Below are positions 1 to 7,307 of a stretch of 26,987 nucleotides of DNA, piece by piece. The position numbers and the translations under genes are program-made. The notes beneath the pieces are model-generated. The model was given only the letters and a program-made list of their open reading frames with translations, did no database searches and was not told the DNA's origin. How positions within the stretch are numbered: the first letter of the stretch is position 1; each line of letters opens with the position of its first letter. The stretch is from Candidatus Omnitrophota bacterium (GTDB lineage Bacteria; Omnitrophota; Gorgyraeia; Aquiviventales; Aquiviventaceae): contig JAGVGS010000167.1 in the NCBI GenBank assembly GCA_020057015.1, positions 1 to 26,987 of the forward strand. The letters run 5' to 3'.

Positions 1-1
1 C

Positions 2-103
2 CGTAACACTGGGCCGTGCACTGGCTCTACGGTACAACTGGTGTACCCATCGACGCCTCCGGCGCAAGAGATCAGAATCACCATGGCAGGAGGCTGCGTG
101 TAA
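2..103 (+). CDS. 3' end of an unidentified gene (partial)
   Basis: The only convincing frame at the left edge is open from base 2 to a TAA at 101-103. It encodes 33 residues ending in ...EIRITMAGGCV. The start lies outside the window. The short tail has no recognisable motif and I do not assign a function. Support is limited to the open frame, its sensible position just upstream of the next gene (12 nt gap), and the AGGAGG at 88-93, which falls inside this tail. It could also be non-coding. Confidence 0.35.
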   Translation, partial: RNTGPCTGSTVQLVYPSTPPAQEIRITMAGGCV

Positions 104-114
104 GACGCGCAGAT

Positions 115-339
115 ATGACGATGAGCCCAGTCTTTCTTGTACTGAGCTTGGTAACGCTCGTCATGGGCGTCGCCTGTTTTTTGAGTCCACAGGCGATTGT
201 GCGGCTCTCGGGTATCTTGGATCGATCGATTGTCACCATGCAGCACTCCGTGTTTCAAAAGCGAAGCGTCCGCTACGTGATGGGGCTGCTGCTCATGCTG
301 GTGAGTTTTGGGATGTTCCGTCTGGTCTACGGCGGCTAG
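115..339 (+). CDS. small membrane protein, unknown function
   Basis: I do not recognise this 74-residue protein. It has two clear hydrophobic segments: residues about 4-22 (SPVFLVLSLVTLVMGVACF) and about 58-71 (YVMGLLLMLVSFGM). A short polar stretch with a few charges separates them, so it is probably a hairpin inner-membrane protein. The frame is open further upstream to base 16, but that extension is arginine/histidine-rich and unlike coding sequence, so I chose ATG 115; ATG 121 is also possible. The nearest good Shine-Dalgarno, AGGAGG at 88-93, is about 21 nt away, which is too far to be conventional. Start by coupling to the upstream reading frame ending at 103 is therefore plausible. A terminator follows closely, so this appears to be the last gene of its transcript. 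Confidence 0.55.
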   Translation: MTMSPVFLVLSLVTLVMGVACFLSPQAIVRLSGILDRSIVTMQHSVFQKRSVRYVMGLLLMLVSFGMFRLVYGG

Positions 340-356
340 CGGGTCGTTACATCGCG

Positions 357-398
357 CAGGTGGCGGTCTCTGGAGAGGGGCTGCCACCTGTTTCATTT
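357..398 (+). terminator. intrinsic terminator
   Basis: CAGGTGGC (357-364) pairs perfectly with GCCACCTG (383-390) to form an 8-bp stem. The loop contains a further TCTC/GAGA pairing (367-370 with 373-376). The stem is followed at once by TTTCATTT (391-398), an imperfect U-tract. It lies between the small membrane protein and the tRNA promoter, where a terminator would be expected. Confidence 0.65.
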
Positions 399-409
399 GG
401 GCGCCCGCG

Positions 410-438
410 TTGACGTCGCCGACATTCGATGCGAGAAT
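410..438 (+). promoter_or_regulatory. sigma70-type promoter of tRNA-Ala
   Basis: TTGACG (410-415) and GAGAAT (433-438) are separated by exactly 17 bases, matching 5/6 and 4/6 of the consensus hexamers. Transcription would begin near 445, giving a leader of roughly 14 nt before the mature tRNA 5' end at 459. Confidence 0.6.
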
Positions 439-458
439 AGTGGTCACGTGTTTCGTGG

Positions 459-531
459 GGGGCAGTAGCTCAGCTGGGAGAGCGCGACAATCGCACTGTC
501 GAGGCCAGGGGTTCGATCCCCCTCTGCTCCA
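459..531 (+). tRNA. tRNA-Ala, anticodon CGC
   Basis: The sequence folds into a complete cloverleaf. The acceptor stem is GGGGCAG (459-465) with CTGCTCC (524-530). The D stem is GCTC/GAGC. The anticodon stem is CGACA/TGTCG (485-489, 497-501) with loop ATCGCAC and anticodon CGC at 492-494, reading GCG codons. The T stem is AGGGG/CCCCT with loop TTCGATC. The third acceptor pair is G3:U70, the classic alanine identity element, and the discriminator is A73, so anticodon and identity elements agree. The 3' end reads ACCG, so the CCA tail is not encoded in full and a CCA-adding enzyme must complete it. The gene stands alone between its promoter and rsmE. Confidence 0.95.
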
Positions 532-582
532 CCGGTTTTTCTTGCCTAGAGTCCCTCCGCTGCGTAGTCTCCGGGAGTCCCG

Positions 583-1320
583 ATGCGCCGTATCGTGATC
601 AGCCGCAGCGCGCTTGAGAACGAGCGGGTCATCCTGCGCGACCCAGGGCTGCTGCACCATCTGCGCCGTGTGCTGCGGGTGAACCAGGGTGATGCCTTGG
701 AATGCGTGGATGAGCAGGGGAGGATTTACCGAGGCACGATTCTCAAAAGTGACAGCCACCAGTTGATCCTTGGCGTGGCTGCACAAGAACCAGGGCGTGC
801 TGCGAGAGGATCCGCGGTGAGCTTAGCGGCTGCCCTGGTGAAGACCGCGCGCTACGAGTGGTTGGTGGAAAAGGCCACCGAGCTGGGGATGGCCGCGTTG
901 CTGCCGTTGATCACCCAGCGCACCACGGTGCGCCCAGCGCCGGAGCGGGCCCAGCACCAGGTGGCGCGTTGGCGCCGCATCGCCCAAGCCGCGGTGCAGC
1001 AATGCGGCGGGGTGCTCGTGCCCCGCATTGAGCCGCCGCAGAGCTTTGAGGCGCTTGCGCGGCAGTTGGGCCGCTATGGCGCGGTCTTGATGCCTACCCT
1101 GATCACCCCGGTCATGCCCTGGTCTGAGGTGGCCTCACAGGTTGCGGCTGCCAAAGACGTGCTGATTATGATCGGGCCGGAGGGCGACTTCACCGAGGCC
1201 GAGGTGCGCGCCGCGGTCTCGCAGGGCGCGCGGCCTATTTCGTTGGGTCCGGAGGTCTTGCGCTCAGAGACCGCGGCGCTCAACGCCTTGTCGATTGCAC
1301 GGTATCTGCGCGGCGCATGA
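583..1320 (+). CDS. rsmE: 16S rRNA m3U1498 methyltransferase RsmE
   Basis: This 245-residue protein has the usual family length. RsmE methylates N3 of U1498 in the decoding region of 16S rRNA using S-adenosylmethionine; it is a cytoplasmic SPOUT-class enzyme. Visible signatures are the N-terminal PUA-like region (LHHLRRVLRVNQGD, about residues 24-37), the central KATELGM segment followed by QAAVQQCGG, and the C-terminal SPOUT knot (IGPEGDFTEAEV, then LGPEVLRSETAA and ALSIARYL). The ATG at 583 is preceded by GGGAG (573-577). The next gene starts inside the stop codon (ATGA), so the two are translationally coupled. No key motif is missing. Confidence 0.95.
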   Translation: MRRIVISRSALENERVILRDPGLLHHLRRVLRVNQGDALECVDEQGRIYRGTILKSDSHQLILGVAAQEPGRAARGSAVSLAAALVKTARYEWLVEKATELGMAALLPLITQRTTVRPAPERAQHQVARWRRIAQAAVQQCGGVLVPRIEPPQSFEALARQLGRYGAVLMPTLITPVMPWSEVASQVAAAKDVLIMIGPEGDFTEAEVRAAVSQGARPISLGPEVLRSETAALNALSIARYLRGA

Positions 1321-2831
1321 CGGCTGAGCGCCGCCATGGGGCCGATGGGTTGTCCGCGCTCGTGTTGGCGGGGTTTGCCATGTTCTGGATCGCGCAGTGG
1401 CCGTTGCTGCCCTTTCTGATGGATTCATACTACCATCTCCTGATTGCGCGACAGATGGAAGCCGCGGGCGGCCCGATCGGATTTGAATGGTGGCAGTACG
1501 CGCCGGTGGGGCGCGCGCACCTCTATCCCCCGGTGCTGCATCTGGTGCTGCTGGCCCTGCTGAAAGCGGGAGCCGGGCCGCTGATGGCGATCCGCTTGCT
1601 TGCCGCTGGGCTGCCGCCGCTACTGCTCGCGTCGATCTATGCCGCGATGCGCCGACTACTGGGCGCTCAGGTGGCGCTTGCTTGCGTGGCGGTGGCCCTG
1701 GTGCCCTATAGTTTTCAGCTACAAGCCGGGGTAGCACTCGCAGCCACCCTCGGCATGATCGAGCTGCTGTGGCTGATGGTGACGATTGAGGAAGGACGGA
1801 TACGCGCGGCGGGGCTCTTGTGGGCGCTGCTGGGCTACACGCATCTGGGCATGCCATGGATCGCGCTGGGGATGGTGGCGGCTTATGCCTGGTGGCAGCC
1901 CTCGCGGCGTCGCCAGGCAGCACAGAGCGTCTGGGGCTTGGGGCTCGTGGCGCCCTGGTGGTGGCACCTGCTGCAGCATCGGGGTGCGATGCATCCCGCG
2001 GCCCGTTATGAGAACGTGCTGTTGGATCTGACACCGGTGCTGCTGGGGTTCGCGGCGCTGGGGTTGTGGGCCTGCGTGCGGCAAGGGGGCCGATGGCGAT
2101 GGTTGGTCGCCTGCGCGATGGGGTTTCTGGTCCTCGCGCCCCAATACGCGTATCGCTGGCTCTGTGGGGAAGGCCTGCTGCCGCTCATCTTGCTGGCTGG
2201 GGCAGGTTTGCTGTGGGGCAGTCAGCGGTTGTCCTGCACGCCGCGCGGCCGCGCCGCTTGGTTGGCAGCGGGCTGGGTGATGTTGCTGTGCTCGCCCACG
2301 CTGCTGCGCACCGATGAGGGCTGGCGCTGGCGCTGGCCAGACAGTGGTCTCTCGCATCTGCTAGGGGTGGAATCCAGCCCGGCTCGTGACCTATCGGTCA
2401 GCGCGCAGAGCGCGCCTTTCCAGCGCTTCTTGGTCTCGGCGGCGCTCCTGCTACGCCCCGGGGATATCTTATGGTCCAATGCGCCCTACGCACTGGGAGT
2501 GGCCGCGGCGCTGTGGGGGCAGCCCACGTCAACGGCCATGCTCGATGAGATGACTCCTGTGCGGCCGATGGATCCGCAGCAATCGGCGAGCCTGTTGGTG
2601 TGGTTCAAGCTGCCCGGCGGCCCGGAAGTGGCGCAGGCGCTTCGGGACCAGCCACTGCAGCGGGTCATGGAGGATGATGTCGCCGTGATCTTCCGGCGTG
2701 AGGGCCCTGTCGCGCACGTGCCCCAGCCGAAGGCGGTCATGCCAGCGGGCTGGGCGCTGGGCCTGCTGGGTGCCGCTGCCCTGCTTGTGGGCTATGATCT
2801 GACGAGACAGCGAACGGAAAGCTCTGTATAA
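1317..2831 (+). CDS. GT-C / STT3-like multispanning membrane glycosyltransferase
   Basis: This 504-residue protein is strongly hydrophobic over most of its length, with roughly 10-12 membrane segments and a soluble C-terminal part that ends in one last helix (about residues 470-490). After the first helix it carries DSYYHLLIAR (Asp36), which resembles the first acidic catalytic motif in the first outer loop of GT-C enzymes such as STT3/PglB. It is followed by PVGRAHLYPP (about 63-72), typical of lipid-linked sugar transferases. These features suggest transfer of a sugar from a lipid carrier on the outer face of the inner membrane; donor and acceptor cannot be told. The gene begins within the rsmE stop codon. 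Its own TAA stop lies inside the -10 box of the promoter for the next gene. An unrelated polytopic membrane protein cannot be ruled out. Confidence 0.65.
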   Translation: MTAERRHGADGLSALVLAGFAMFWIAQWPLLPFLMDSYYHLLIARQMEAAGGPIGFEWWQYAPVGRAHLYPPVLHLVLLALLKAGAGPLMAIRLLAAGLPPLLLASIYAAMRRLLGAQVALACVAVALVPYSFQLQAGVALAATLGMIELLWLMVTIEEGRIRAAGLLWALLGYTHLGMPWIALGMVAAYAWWQPSRRRQAAQSVWGLGLVAPWWWHLLQHRGAMHPAARYENVLLDLTPVLLGFAALGLWACVRQGGRWRWLVACAMGFLVLAPQYAYRWLCGEGLLPLILLAGAGLLWGSQRLSCTPRGRAAWLAAGWVMLLCSPTLLRTDEGWRWRWPDSGLSHLLGVESSPARDLSVSAQSAPFQRFLVSAALLLRPGDILWSNAPYALGVAAALWGQPTSTAMLDEMTPVRPMDPQQSASLLVWFKLPGGPEVAQALRDQPLQRVMEDDVAVIFRREGPVAHVPQPKAVMPAGWALGLLGAAALLVGYDLTRQRTESSV

Positions 2832-2832
2832 T
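2804..2832 (+). promoter_or_regulatory. sigma70-type promoter of the RNase E/G gene
   Basis: GAGACA (2804-2809) is followed after 17 bases by a perfect TATAAT (2827-2832). The TAA stop codon of the upstream membrane glycosyltransferase (2829-2831) lies within the -10 hexamer. The leader of about 45 nt contains a small hairpin (GCTCG 2847-2851 with CGAGC 2859-2863) before the AAAGGAG ribosome site at 2866-2872. E. coli rne is autoregulated through its leader; whether this hairpin acts similarly is unknown. Confidence 0.65.
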
Positions 2833-2882
2833 GCATTTTTTCACCGGCTCGTGAACCGCGAGCTTAAAGGAGTGTGTGTTCC

Positions 2883-4397
2883 ATGTCTGAGGTAAAGGAA
2901 ATTTTCATCAGCACCGATGCGCAGGAAACGCGCGTCGGGGTCACCGAAAACAAGCGCCTCGATGAATACCATGTTGAGCGCGCGGCCGACCCGCGCATGG
3001 TCGGCTCGATCTACAAAGGCCGGGTGACGTCCATCGTGCCGGGGATCGGTGCGGCCTTCGTCGACATTGGCCTGGGCAAGAACGGGTTTCTGTACGTGGC
3101 GGACATCATCGAGCCGGTCGCGGCCGAAGATGCCGAGCTGGATGAGGAAGGCCAGCCCGCGGAAAAGAAGCCCGCCCCGCACCCTCGGCGCTCGCGCATC
3201 GAAGAAATCCTCAAGGTGAACCAGGAAATCCTGGTGCAGGTGGTGAAGGAGCCCTTCGGCACCAAGGGCTCGCGGCTCACGACGCACATCAGCCTGCCGG
3301 GGCGCTACATGGTGCTCATGGTCAATGACGCGCGCATGGGCATCTCGAAGCGCATCGGGGATGCCCAGGAGCGCGCGCGCCTGCGCGGCATTTTGAATAA
3401 GCTGCGCTTCTCCAAAGAAGCGGGGCTGATCATCCGCACCGCGGGGGCCGGCAAGGAGGAGAAGGATTTGGCGCGCGACGTGAAGTACCTCTCGCGCATC
3501 TATCAGCAGAGCAAGCGCATCAGCGGCCGGGCCAAGGCGCCGGTGTGCGTGTACCAGGAATACCCGGTGGCCCAGCGCGTGATCCGCGATAGCTTCACCG
3601 AGGATATGCAGCGGGTCGTGGTCGACAATAAGGAAGAGTTCCACAGCCTGCGGCGCTTCCTGAATGACCTCATCCCCGGGGTGAAGGTGCGGCTCGATTT
3701 ATATCAGGGTGAACAGCCCTTGTTTGAAAAAGAAGGGCTGGATGACCAGATCGAATCGCTCTTCGACAAGCTGGTGCAGCTGCCTTCGGGCGGCTCCATC
3801 GTGATTGAGCCCACCGAAGGCATGGTCGCGATTGACGTGAATACCGCCAAGTTCACCGGACGGCGCAACCTGGAAGAGACGGCGTTTCAGGTCGATAAGG
3901 AGGCGGCGGTGGAGGTGGCGCGCCAGCTGCGGCTGCGCGATATCGGCGGCATCGTGATCATCGACTTCATCGACCTGGATATCCCGGGCCATCGGCGCGA
4001 GCTCGTAAAGGTGCTGGAAGATGCGCTGGGGAAGGACCGCGCCAAGACGAACCTGGTGTCGTTCTCCGAGATCTGCGTGGCCGAGCTGACGCGCCAGCGC
4101 ATGCGCCGCTCGGTGCAGACCGTGAGCCACCAGCCCTGCCCGTATTGTCATGGCAAAGGCAGCATCAAGTCCGTGGTCACGGTGGCCATCGAGGCGATCC
4201 GGCAGGCCAAGCAAGCACTCAAGAACGCGCAGCACAAGACCCTCGAGCTGCTGGTGCACCCCCAAGTGGCCGTGCGGCTGCTGCAGGAGGATCGGCCGGC
4301 GCTCAGTGCCTTGGAATCCCAGAGCCGCTCCAAGGTGCTGGTGCTCTCGGATCCGACCCTCCATGTGGAGCAGGTCAAGCTGAATATCAGCGGTTGA
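2883..4397 (+). CDS. rng: Rne/Rng family endoribonuclease (RNase E/G)
   Basis: This 504-residue endoribonuclease cuts single-stranded AU-rich RNA during rRNA maturation and mRNA decay. The S1 RNA-binding domain starts near residue 39 (VGSIYKGRVTSIVPGIGAAF) and carries a charged insertion typical of the family. The catalytic metal-binding aspartates are Asp318 in AIDVNTAKFTG and Asp361 in IVIIDFIDLD. The zinc-link motif CPYC is at residues 419-422 and would tie subunits together. The protein ends about 80 residues after the zinc link and lacks the long disordered scaffold of E. coli RNase E, so it is RNase G-sized. ATG 2883 is chosen over GTG 2874 because AGGAG (2868-2872) is correctly spaced only for the former. 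Its TGA stop lies inside the -35 box of the rplU promoter. Confidence 0.93.
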   Translation: MSEVKEIFISTDAQETRVGVTENKRLDEYHVERAADPRMVGSIYKGRVTSIVPGIGAAFVDIGLGKNGFLYVADIIEPVAAEDAELDEEGQPAEKKPAPHPRRSRIEEILKVNQEILVQVVKEPFGTKGSRLTTHISLPGRYMVLMVNDARMGISKRIGDAQERARLRGILNKLRFSKEAGLIIRTAGAGKEEKDLARDVKYLSRIYQQSKRISGRAKAPVCVYQEYPVAQRVIRDSFTEDMQRVVVDNKEEFHSLRRFLNDLIPGVKVRLDLYQGEQPLFEKEGLDDQIESLFDKLVQLPSGGSIVIEPTEGMVAIDVNTAKFTGRRNLEETAFQVDKEAAVEVARQLRLRDIGGIVIIDFIDLDIPGHRRELVKVLEDALGKDRAKTNLVSFSEICVAELTRQRMRRSVQTVSHQPCPYCHGKGSIKSVVTVAIEAIRQAKQALKNAQHKTLELLVHPQVAVRLLQEDRPALSALESQSRSKVLVLSDPTLHVEQVKLNISG

Positions 4398-4422
4398 CCC
4401 CTTCGGGCTGCTGACTTATACT
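4394..4422 (+). promoter_or_regulatory. strong sigma70-type promoter of rplU-rpmA
   Basis: TTGACC (4394-4399) and TATACT (4417-4422) each match 5/6 of the consensus and are separated by exactly 17 bases. The TGA stop codon of the RNase gene (4395-4397) lies inside the -35 box. The leader to the L21 start is about 22 nt and includes AGGAG at 4441-4445. Confidence 0.75.
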
Positions 4423-4450
4423 ACTAGGCTATCTGAAGCAAGGAGCCTCT

Positions 4451-4915
4451 ATGTACGCAATCATCGAATGTGGCGGCCGGCAGTGGAAGGTGGAGCCTGG
4501 CACGCACCTGTTGACCAACCGGCGCGCGGCCCCCGTGGGATCGACCGAAACGCTGGAGCAGGTGCTGTTCGCGCATGATGGCCAGCACGCCAAGATCGGC
4601 CAGCCGTATGTGGCCGGCGCGCAGGTCGTCTGCGAGGTGCTCGAGCATCGCCTGGGCCCGAAGGTGATTTCCTATTACTTCCGCCGCCGAGAGAACTGGC
4701 GCAAGACGGTGGGCCACCGCCAGCCGCTGACCCGGCTGCTGGTCAAAGCAATCGTCCTCGATGGCAAGTCGACCAGCGCGGCCGCGAAGACCGAGGCCAA
4801 GAGTGCAGGCAAGACCGACATCAAGCCCAAGGCGGCCCGCAGCGTGACGAGCCTGAAGACGACCGTCACGCCGGCGCCTAAGCGCGTGCCGAGTAAGCCG
4901 CGCAACATCAAGTAA
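4451..4915 (+). CDS. rplU: 50S ribosomal protein L21 with basic C-terminal tail
   Basis: L21 binds 23S rRNA in the large subunit. The N-terminus MYAIIECGGRQWKVEPG and the segment around residues 75-100 (YYFRRRENWRKTVGHRQPL) are clear L21 signatures. The canonical protein is about 103 residues. This one has 154, because after LLVKAIVLDGKS it continues for about 50 residues rich in Lys, Ala, Thr and Pro. The tail is basic, low in complexity and probably disordered, and may contact rRNA. AGGAG at 4441-4445 supports the start. L27 follows 24 nt downstream in the conserved L21-L27 pairing. Confidence 0.95.
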   Translation: MYAIIECGGRQWKVEPGTHLLTNRRAAPVGSTETLEQVLFAHDGQHAKIGQPYVAGAQVVCEVLEHRLGPKVISYYFRRRENWRKTVGHRQPLTRLLVKAIVLDGKSTSAAAKTEAKSAGKTDIKPKAARSVTSLKTTVTPAPKRVPSKPRNIK

Positions 4916-4939
4916 CCAGCGCAGTGTTCGAGGGACACG

Positions 4940-5206
4940 ATGGCACATAAAGCCGGAGCCGGGTCAACAAAGAACGGGCGTGATAGCGCCGGACGCCGCT
5001 TAGGGATCAAGCGCTATGCCGGGGAATGGGTCACGGCAGGGGCGATCCTGGTGCGCCAGCGCGGCACGGTCTTCAAACCAGGATGGTTCGTAGGCGTGGG
5101 GGGCGATTGGACGCTCTACGCCCGCAAAGAGGGGTTTGTCCGGTTCCCGAAACCCCACGTGATCAGCATTGAACCAGCCGCCGCACCCGCTGCGGGTGCT
5201 GCGTAA
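4940..5206 (+). CDS. rpmA: 50S ribosomal protein L27
   Basis: L27 sits at the large-subunit peptidyl-transferase region, with its N-terminus reaching towards the P-site tRNA. The 88-residue product begins MAHKAGAGSTKNGRDSAGRRLG and contains ILVRQRGTVFKPG, both diagnostic. It has no cleavable N-terminal extension of the Firmicutes type; the AHK terminus is exposed once the initiator Met is removed. An Ala/Pro-rich end (residues about 80-88) is slightly longer than usual. GAGGGA upstream serves as the ribosome site. A terminator-like hairpin covers the 3' end of the gene. Confidence 0.96.
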   Translation: MAHKAGAGSTKNGRDSAGRRLGIKRYAGEWVTAGAILVRQRGTVFKPGWFVGVGGDWTLYARKEGFVRFPKPHVISIEPAAAPAAGAA

Positions 5207-5211
5207 CTTTT
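5179..5211 (+). terminator. probable intrinsic terminator after rpmA
   Basis: Bases 5179-5188 pair with 5194-5203 around a GCTGC loop, giving GCACCC/GGGTGC plus three outer pairs with one internal mismatch. After TAAC comes TTTT (5208-5211). The hairpin overlaps the last codons of rpmA. The short U-run makes it a partial terminator at best, which would let some transcription continue into obgE. Confidence 0.45.
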
Positions 5212-5244
5212 CCCACCCTTCACGCGGTCTTTGGCCGCACGGCC

Positions 5245-6210
5245 ATGCAATTTGTCGATCGCGTTCAAATTACGGTAAAGGCCGGTGATGGCGGCCGGGG
5301 CTGCCCCTCGTTTGCCCAGCCGCCCTATACCCGCTATCCCTATCCCGATGGCGGGGATGGGGGGCCCGGGGGCCACGTGATCCTCCGCACCGATCCTAAC
5401 GTCGCTACCCTGCTGGATTTCCAGTTCCGGCATGAGTATGTGGCCGGGCGCGGGGGCCACGGCGGCAGCAACACCAAAACCGGCAAGCGCGGGGAGGATC
5501 TCATCGTCCGGGTCCCTGTGGGCACCGTGGTCCAGGAAGCCGGCACCGGCGTCGTGCTGCGCGACCTCGCACAGCTGAACGAAGAGGTGATTATTGCCAC
5601 GGGCGGGCGCGGGGGCTTAGGAAACGCCACTGCCCATGAAGCCCGCCCAGGCCAGCTCGGCGAGGTGCGCGAGTTGGTGCTCGAGCTAAAGCTCATCGCC
5701 GATGTCGGGCTGGTGGGCTTTCCCAATGCCGGGAAATCATCGCTCTTGAGCCGCATTTCCACGGCGCGCCCGAAAGTAGCGGCCTATCCGTTTACCACGC
5801 GCTATCCGGTGCTGGGGGTGGTCCAGGTGCCTCAGCGGGGGGTTTTCGTGGCCTGTGATATCCCGGGCTTGATCGAGGGGGCCCATGAAGGCCGGGGCAT
5901 GGGGTTTGAGTTTTTGCGCCACGTGGAGCGCACGCGCGTGCTGGTGCATGTGATCGATATGGCTGCGGTGGATGGCCGGGAGCCTCTGGCAGCCTACCGC
6001 CAGCTCAATGAGGAATTGATATCCTACAGCCCGATGCTGGGCGAGCGCCCTCAGCTGATCGCCGCCAACAAGATCGATCTGCCTGAGGCCCAGGAGCACT
6101 TGAAACGTTTTCGCGAAGCTGTCACCGAACCCGTGTGGCCGATCTCGTGCGCAACCGGTGCGGGGTTGCCTGAGCTGTTGCACGCCGTCTGGGAGGCCCT
6201 GCAGCGATGA
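5245..6210 (+). CDS. obgE: Obg-family GTPase ObgE/CgtA
   Basis: This 321-residue ribosome-associated GTPase acts in large-subunit assembly and stress signalling. The glycine-rich Obg fold spans about residues 1-155 (DGGDGGPGGHV, GGRGGLGNATAH). The G domain follows, with Walker A GFPNAGKS (158-165), AYPFTTRYP as switch I, DIPGLIEGAHEGRGMGFEF as G3/switch II, and ANKIDL as G4. There is no C-terminal OCT domain. Two details differ from the common form: SFAQPPYTRYPYPDGGDGG replaces the usual SFRREK-type stretch, and TTR replaces TTL after switch I. No Shine-Dalgarno precedes ATG 5245; a GGCC-GCAC-GGCC hairpin (5233-5244) abuts it. The gene is fused by an ATGA overlap to proB. Confidence 0.95.
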   Translation: MQFVDRVQITVKAGDGGRGCPSFAQPPYTRYPYPDGGDGGPGGHVILRTDPNVATLLDFQFRHEYVAGRGGHGGSNTKTGKRGEDLIVRVPVGTVVQEAGTGVVLRDLAQLNEEVIIATGGRGGLGNATAHEARPGQLGEVRELVLELKLIADVGLVGFPNAGKSSLLSRISTARPKVAAYPFTTRYPVLGVVQVPQRGVFVACDIPGLIEGAHEGRGMGFEFLRHVERTRVLVHVIDMAAVDGREPLAAYRQLNEELISYSPMLGERPQLIAANKIDLPEAQEHLKRFREAVTEPVWPISCATGAGLPELLHAVWEALQR

Positions 6211-7307
6211 ATCTTGCGCGCGTGATCATTAAGGTGGGCAGCAGCGTGCTGACCGATGCGCGCGGCCAGTTGTTGCCGGCGCGGATTGAGCAGCTCTGCG
6301 CCCAACTGGCCCAATGTATCCGGGAGCATCGCCAGCCGCTGCTGGTGTCCTCAGGCGCGATCGCTTGCGGCATGGCGCGCCTCGGCCTCACCCGGCGCCC
6401 GAAGGCGCTGGCCCAGCTGCAAGCGTGTGCCGCCATCGGCCAGGGCGAGCTCATGCGGCTCTATACGGCCGCATTTGAGCGGCACGGCGTGATGGTGGGC
6501 CAAGTGTTGCTGACGCAGGAGGATCTCTCCGATCGCCGGCGCTACCAGAATGCCAAGCAAACGCTGCTGACCTTGCTGCACCGTAGGGTGGTGCCCATCA
6601 TCAACGAGAATGACACCGTGGCGGTGGAGGAGATCACGTTTGGCGATAATGACCGCCTCGCCGCGCTGGTCGCCTGCGCGGTGGACGGGCAGTTGTTAAT
6701 CCTCTTGACCGATGTGGATGGCGTGCTGGAGCATGGCCAGCCGATGGCGCGCATTGAGACCGCGCGCTCGTTAGCGCACATTCCGCTGCAGCGCCACAAG
6801 CGCCAGACCACGAAAGGCGGGATGTCTTCGAAGCTGGAGGCGGCGCGGATTGCCGGCCACAGCGGCCTGCCGACCGTGATCGCCAACGGCATGACGCCGG
6901 GCATCATCGGCCGAATTCTGGCCGGAGAAGCGGTGGGCACCCTGGTGGTGCCGCCCCCAAGCCGGCTGACGGCCAAGCGCTGGTGGATTGCCTTCGGCTT
7001 GCGCCAACCCAAGGGCCGGGTGGTGGTGGATGCCGGCGCGGTGCAGGCGCTGCATCGAGGCAAGAGCTTATTGTACTCCGGCATTGAGGCGGTGCGCGGC
7101 GGCTTTGAGAGCGGCCACGTGGTCGCGCTGGTCGATGGCGAGGGCCGCGAGATCGCGCGCGGGGTCAGCACGCTTTCCGCGATAGAGCTGAATCAGGTGA
7201 AGGGCCTTAGCAGCGCCGAGGCGGCGCGTCAACTGGGCCGGCCGCGGCTGCAGGAGGCGATCCATCGCGATCATCTCGTGCTGGCCCAGGAGTGGGCAAC
7301 GACATGA
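6207..7307 (+). CDS. proB: glutamate 5-kinase with PUA domain
   Basis: ProB phosphorylates L-glutamate with ATP to give glutamyl 5-phosphate, the first and normally proline-inhibited step of proline synthesis. The 366-residue protein has the full amino-acid kinase domain: IIKVGSSVLTD at the N-terminus, LLVSSGAIACG, VVPIINENDTVAVEE, FGDNDRLAALVA, LLTDVDGVL and TTKGGMSSKLEAARIA. A C-terminal PUA domain begins near residue 270 (GRVVVDAGAVQALHRGKSLL). It starts within the obgE stop codon, and proA starts within its own stop, so the three are coupled. No defect is seen. Confidence 0.96.
   Translation: MNLARVIIKVGSSVLTDARGQLLPARIEQLCAQLAQCIREHRQPLLVSSGAIACGMARLGLTRRPKALAQLQACAAIGQGELMRLYTAAFERHGVMVGQVLLTQEDLSDRRRYQNAKQTLLTLLHRRVVPIINENDTVAVEEITFGDNDRLAALVACAVDGQLLILLTDVDGVLEHGQPMARIETARSLAHIPLQRHKRQTTKGGMSSKLEAARIAGHSGLPTVIANGMTPGIIGRILAGEAVGTLVVPPPSRLTAKRWWIAFGLRQPKGRVVVDAGAVQALHRGKSLLYSGIEAVRGGFESGHVVALVDGEGREIARGVSTLSAIELNQVKGLSSAEAARQLGRPRLQEAIHRDHLVLAQEWATT

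Noticed and set aside
308..598. A 96-codon ORF covering the tRNA region
   Set aside because: It reads straight through the terminator and the tRNA-Ala cloverleaf, and its product has no coding character.
1264..2034. Long minus-strand ORF opposite rsmE and the membrane glycosyltransferase
   Set aside because: The product is Ala/Pro/Arg-rich with no motif. It is an antisense shadow of a GC-rich gene. The same holds for minus-strand ORFs at 2841-3644, 12830-14038, 15466-16401 and 21308-22237.
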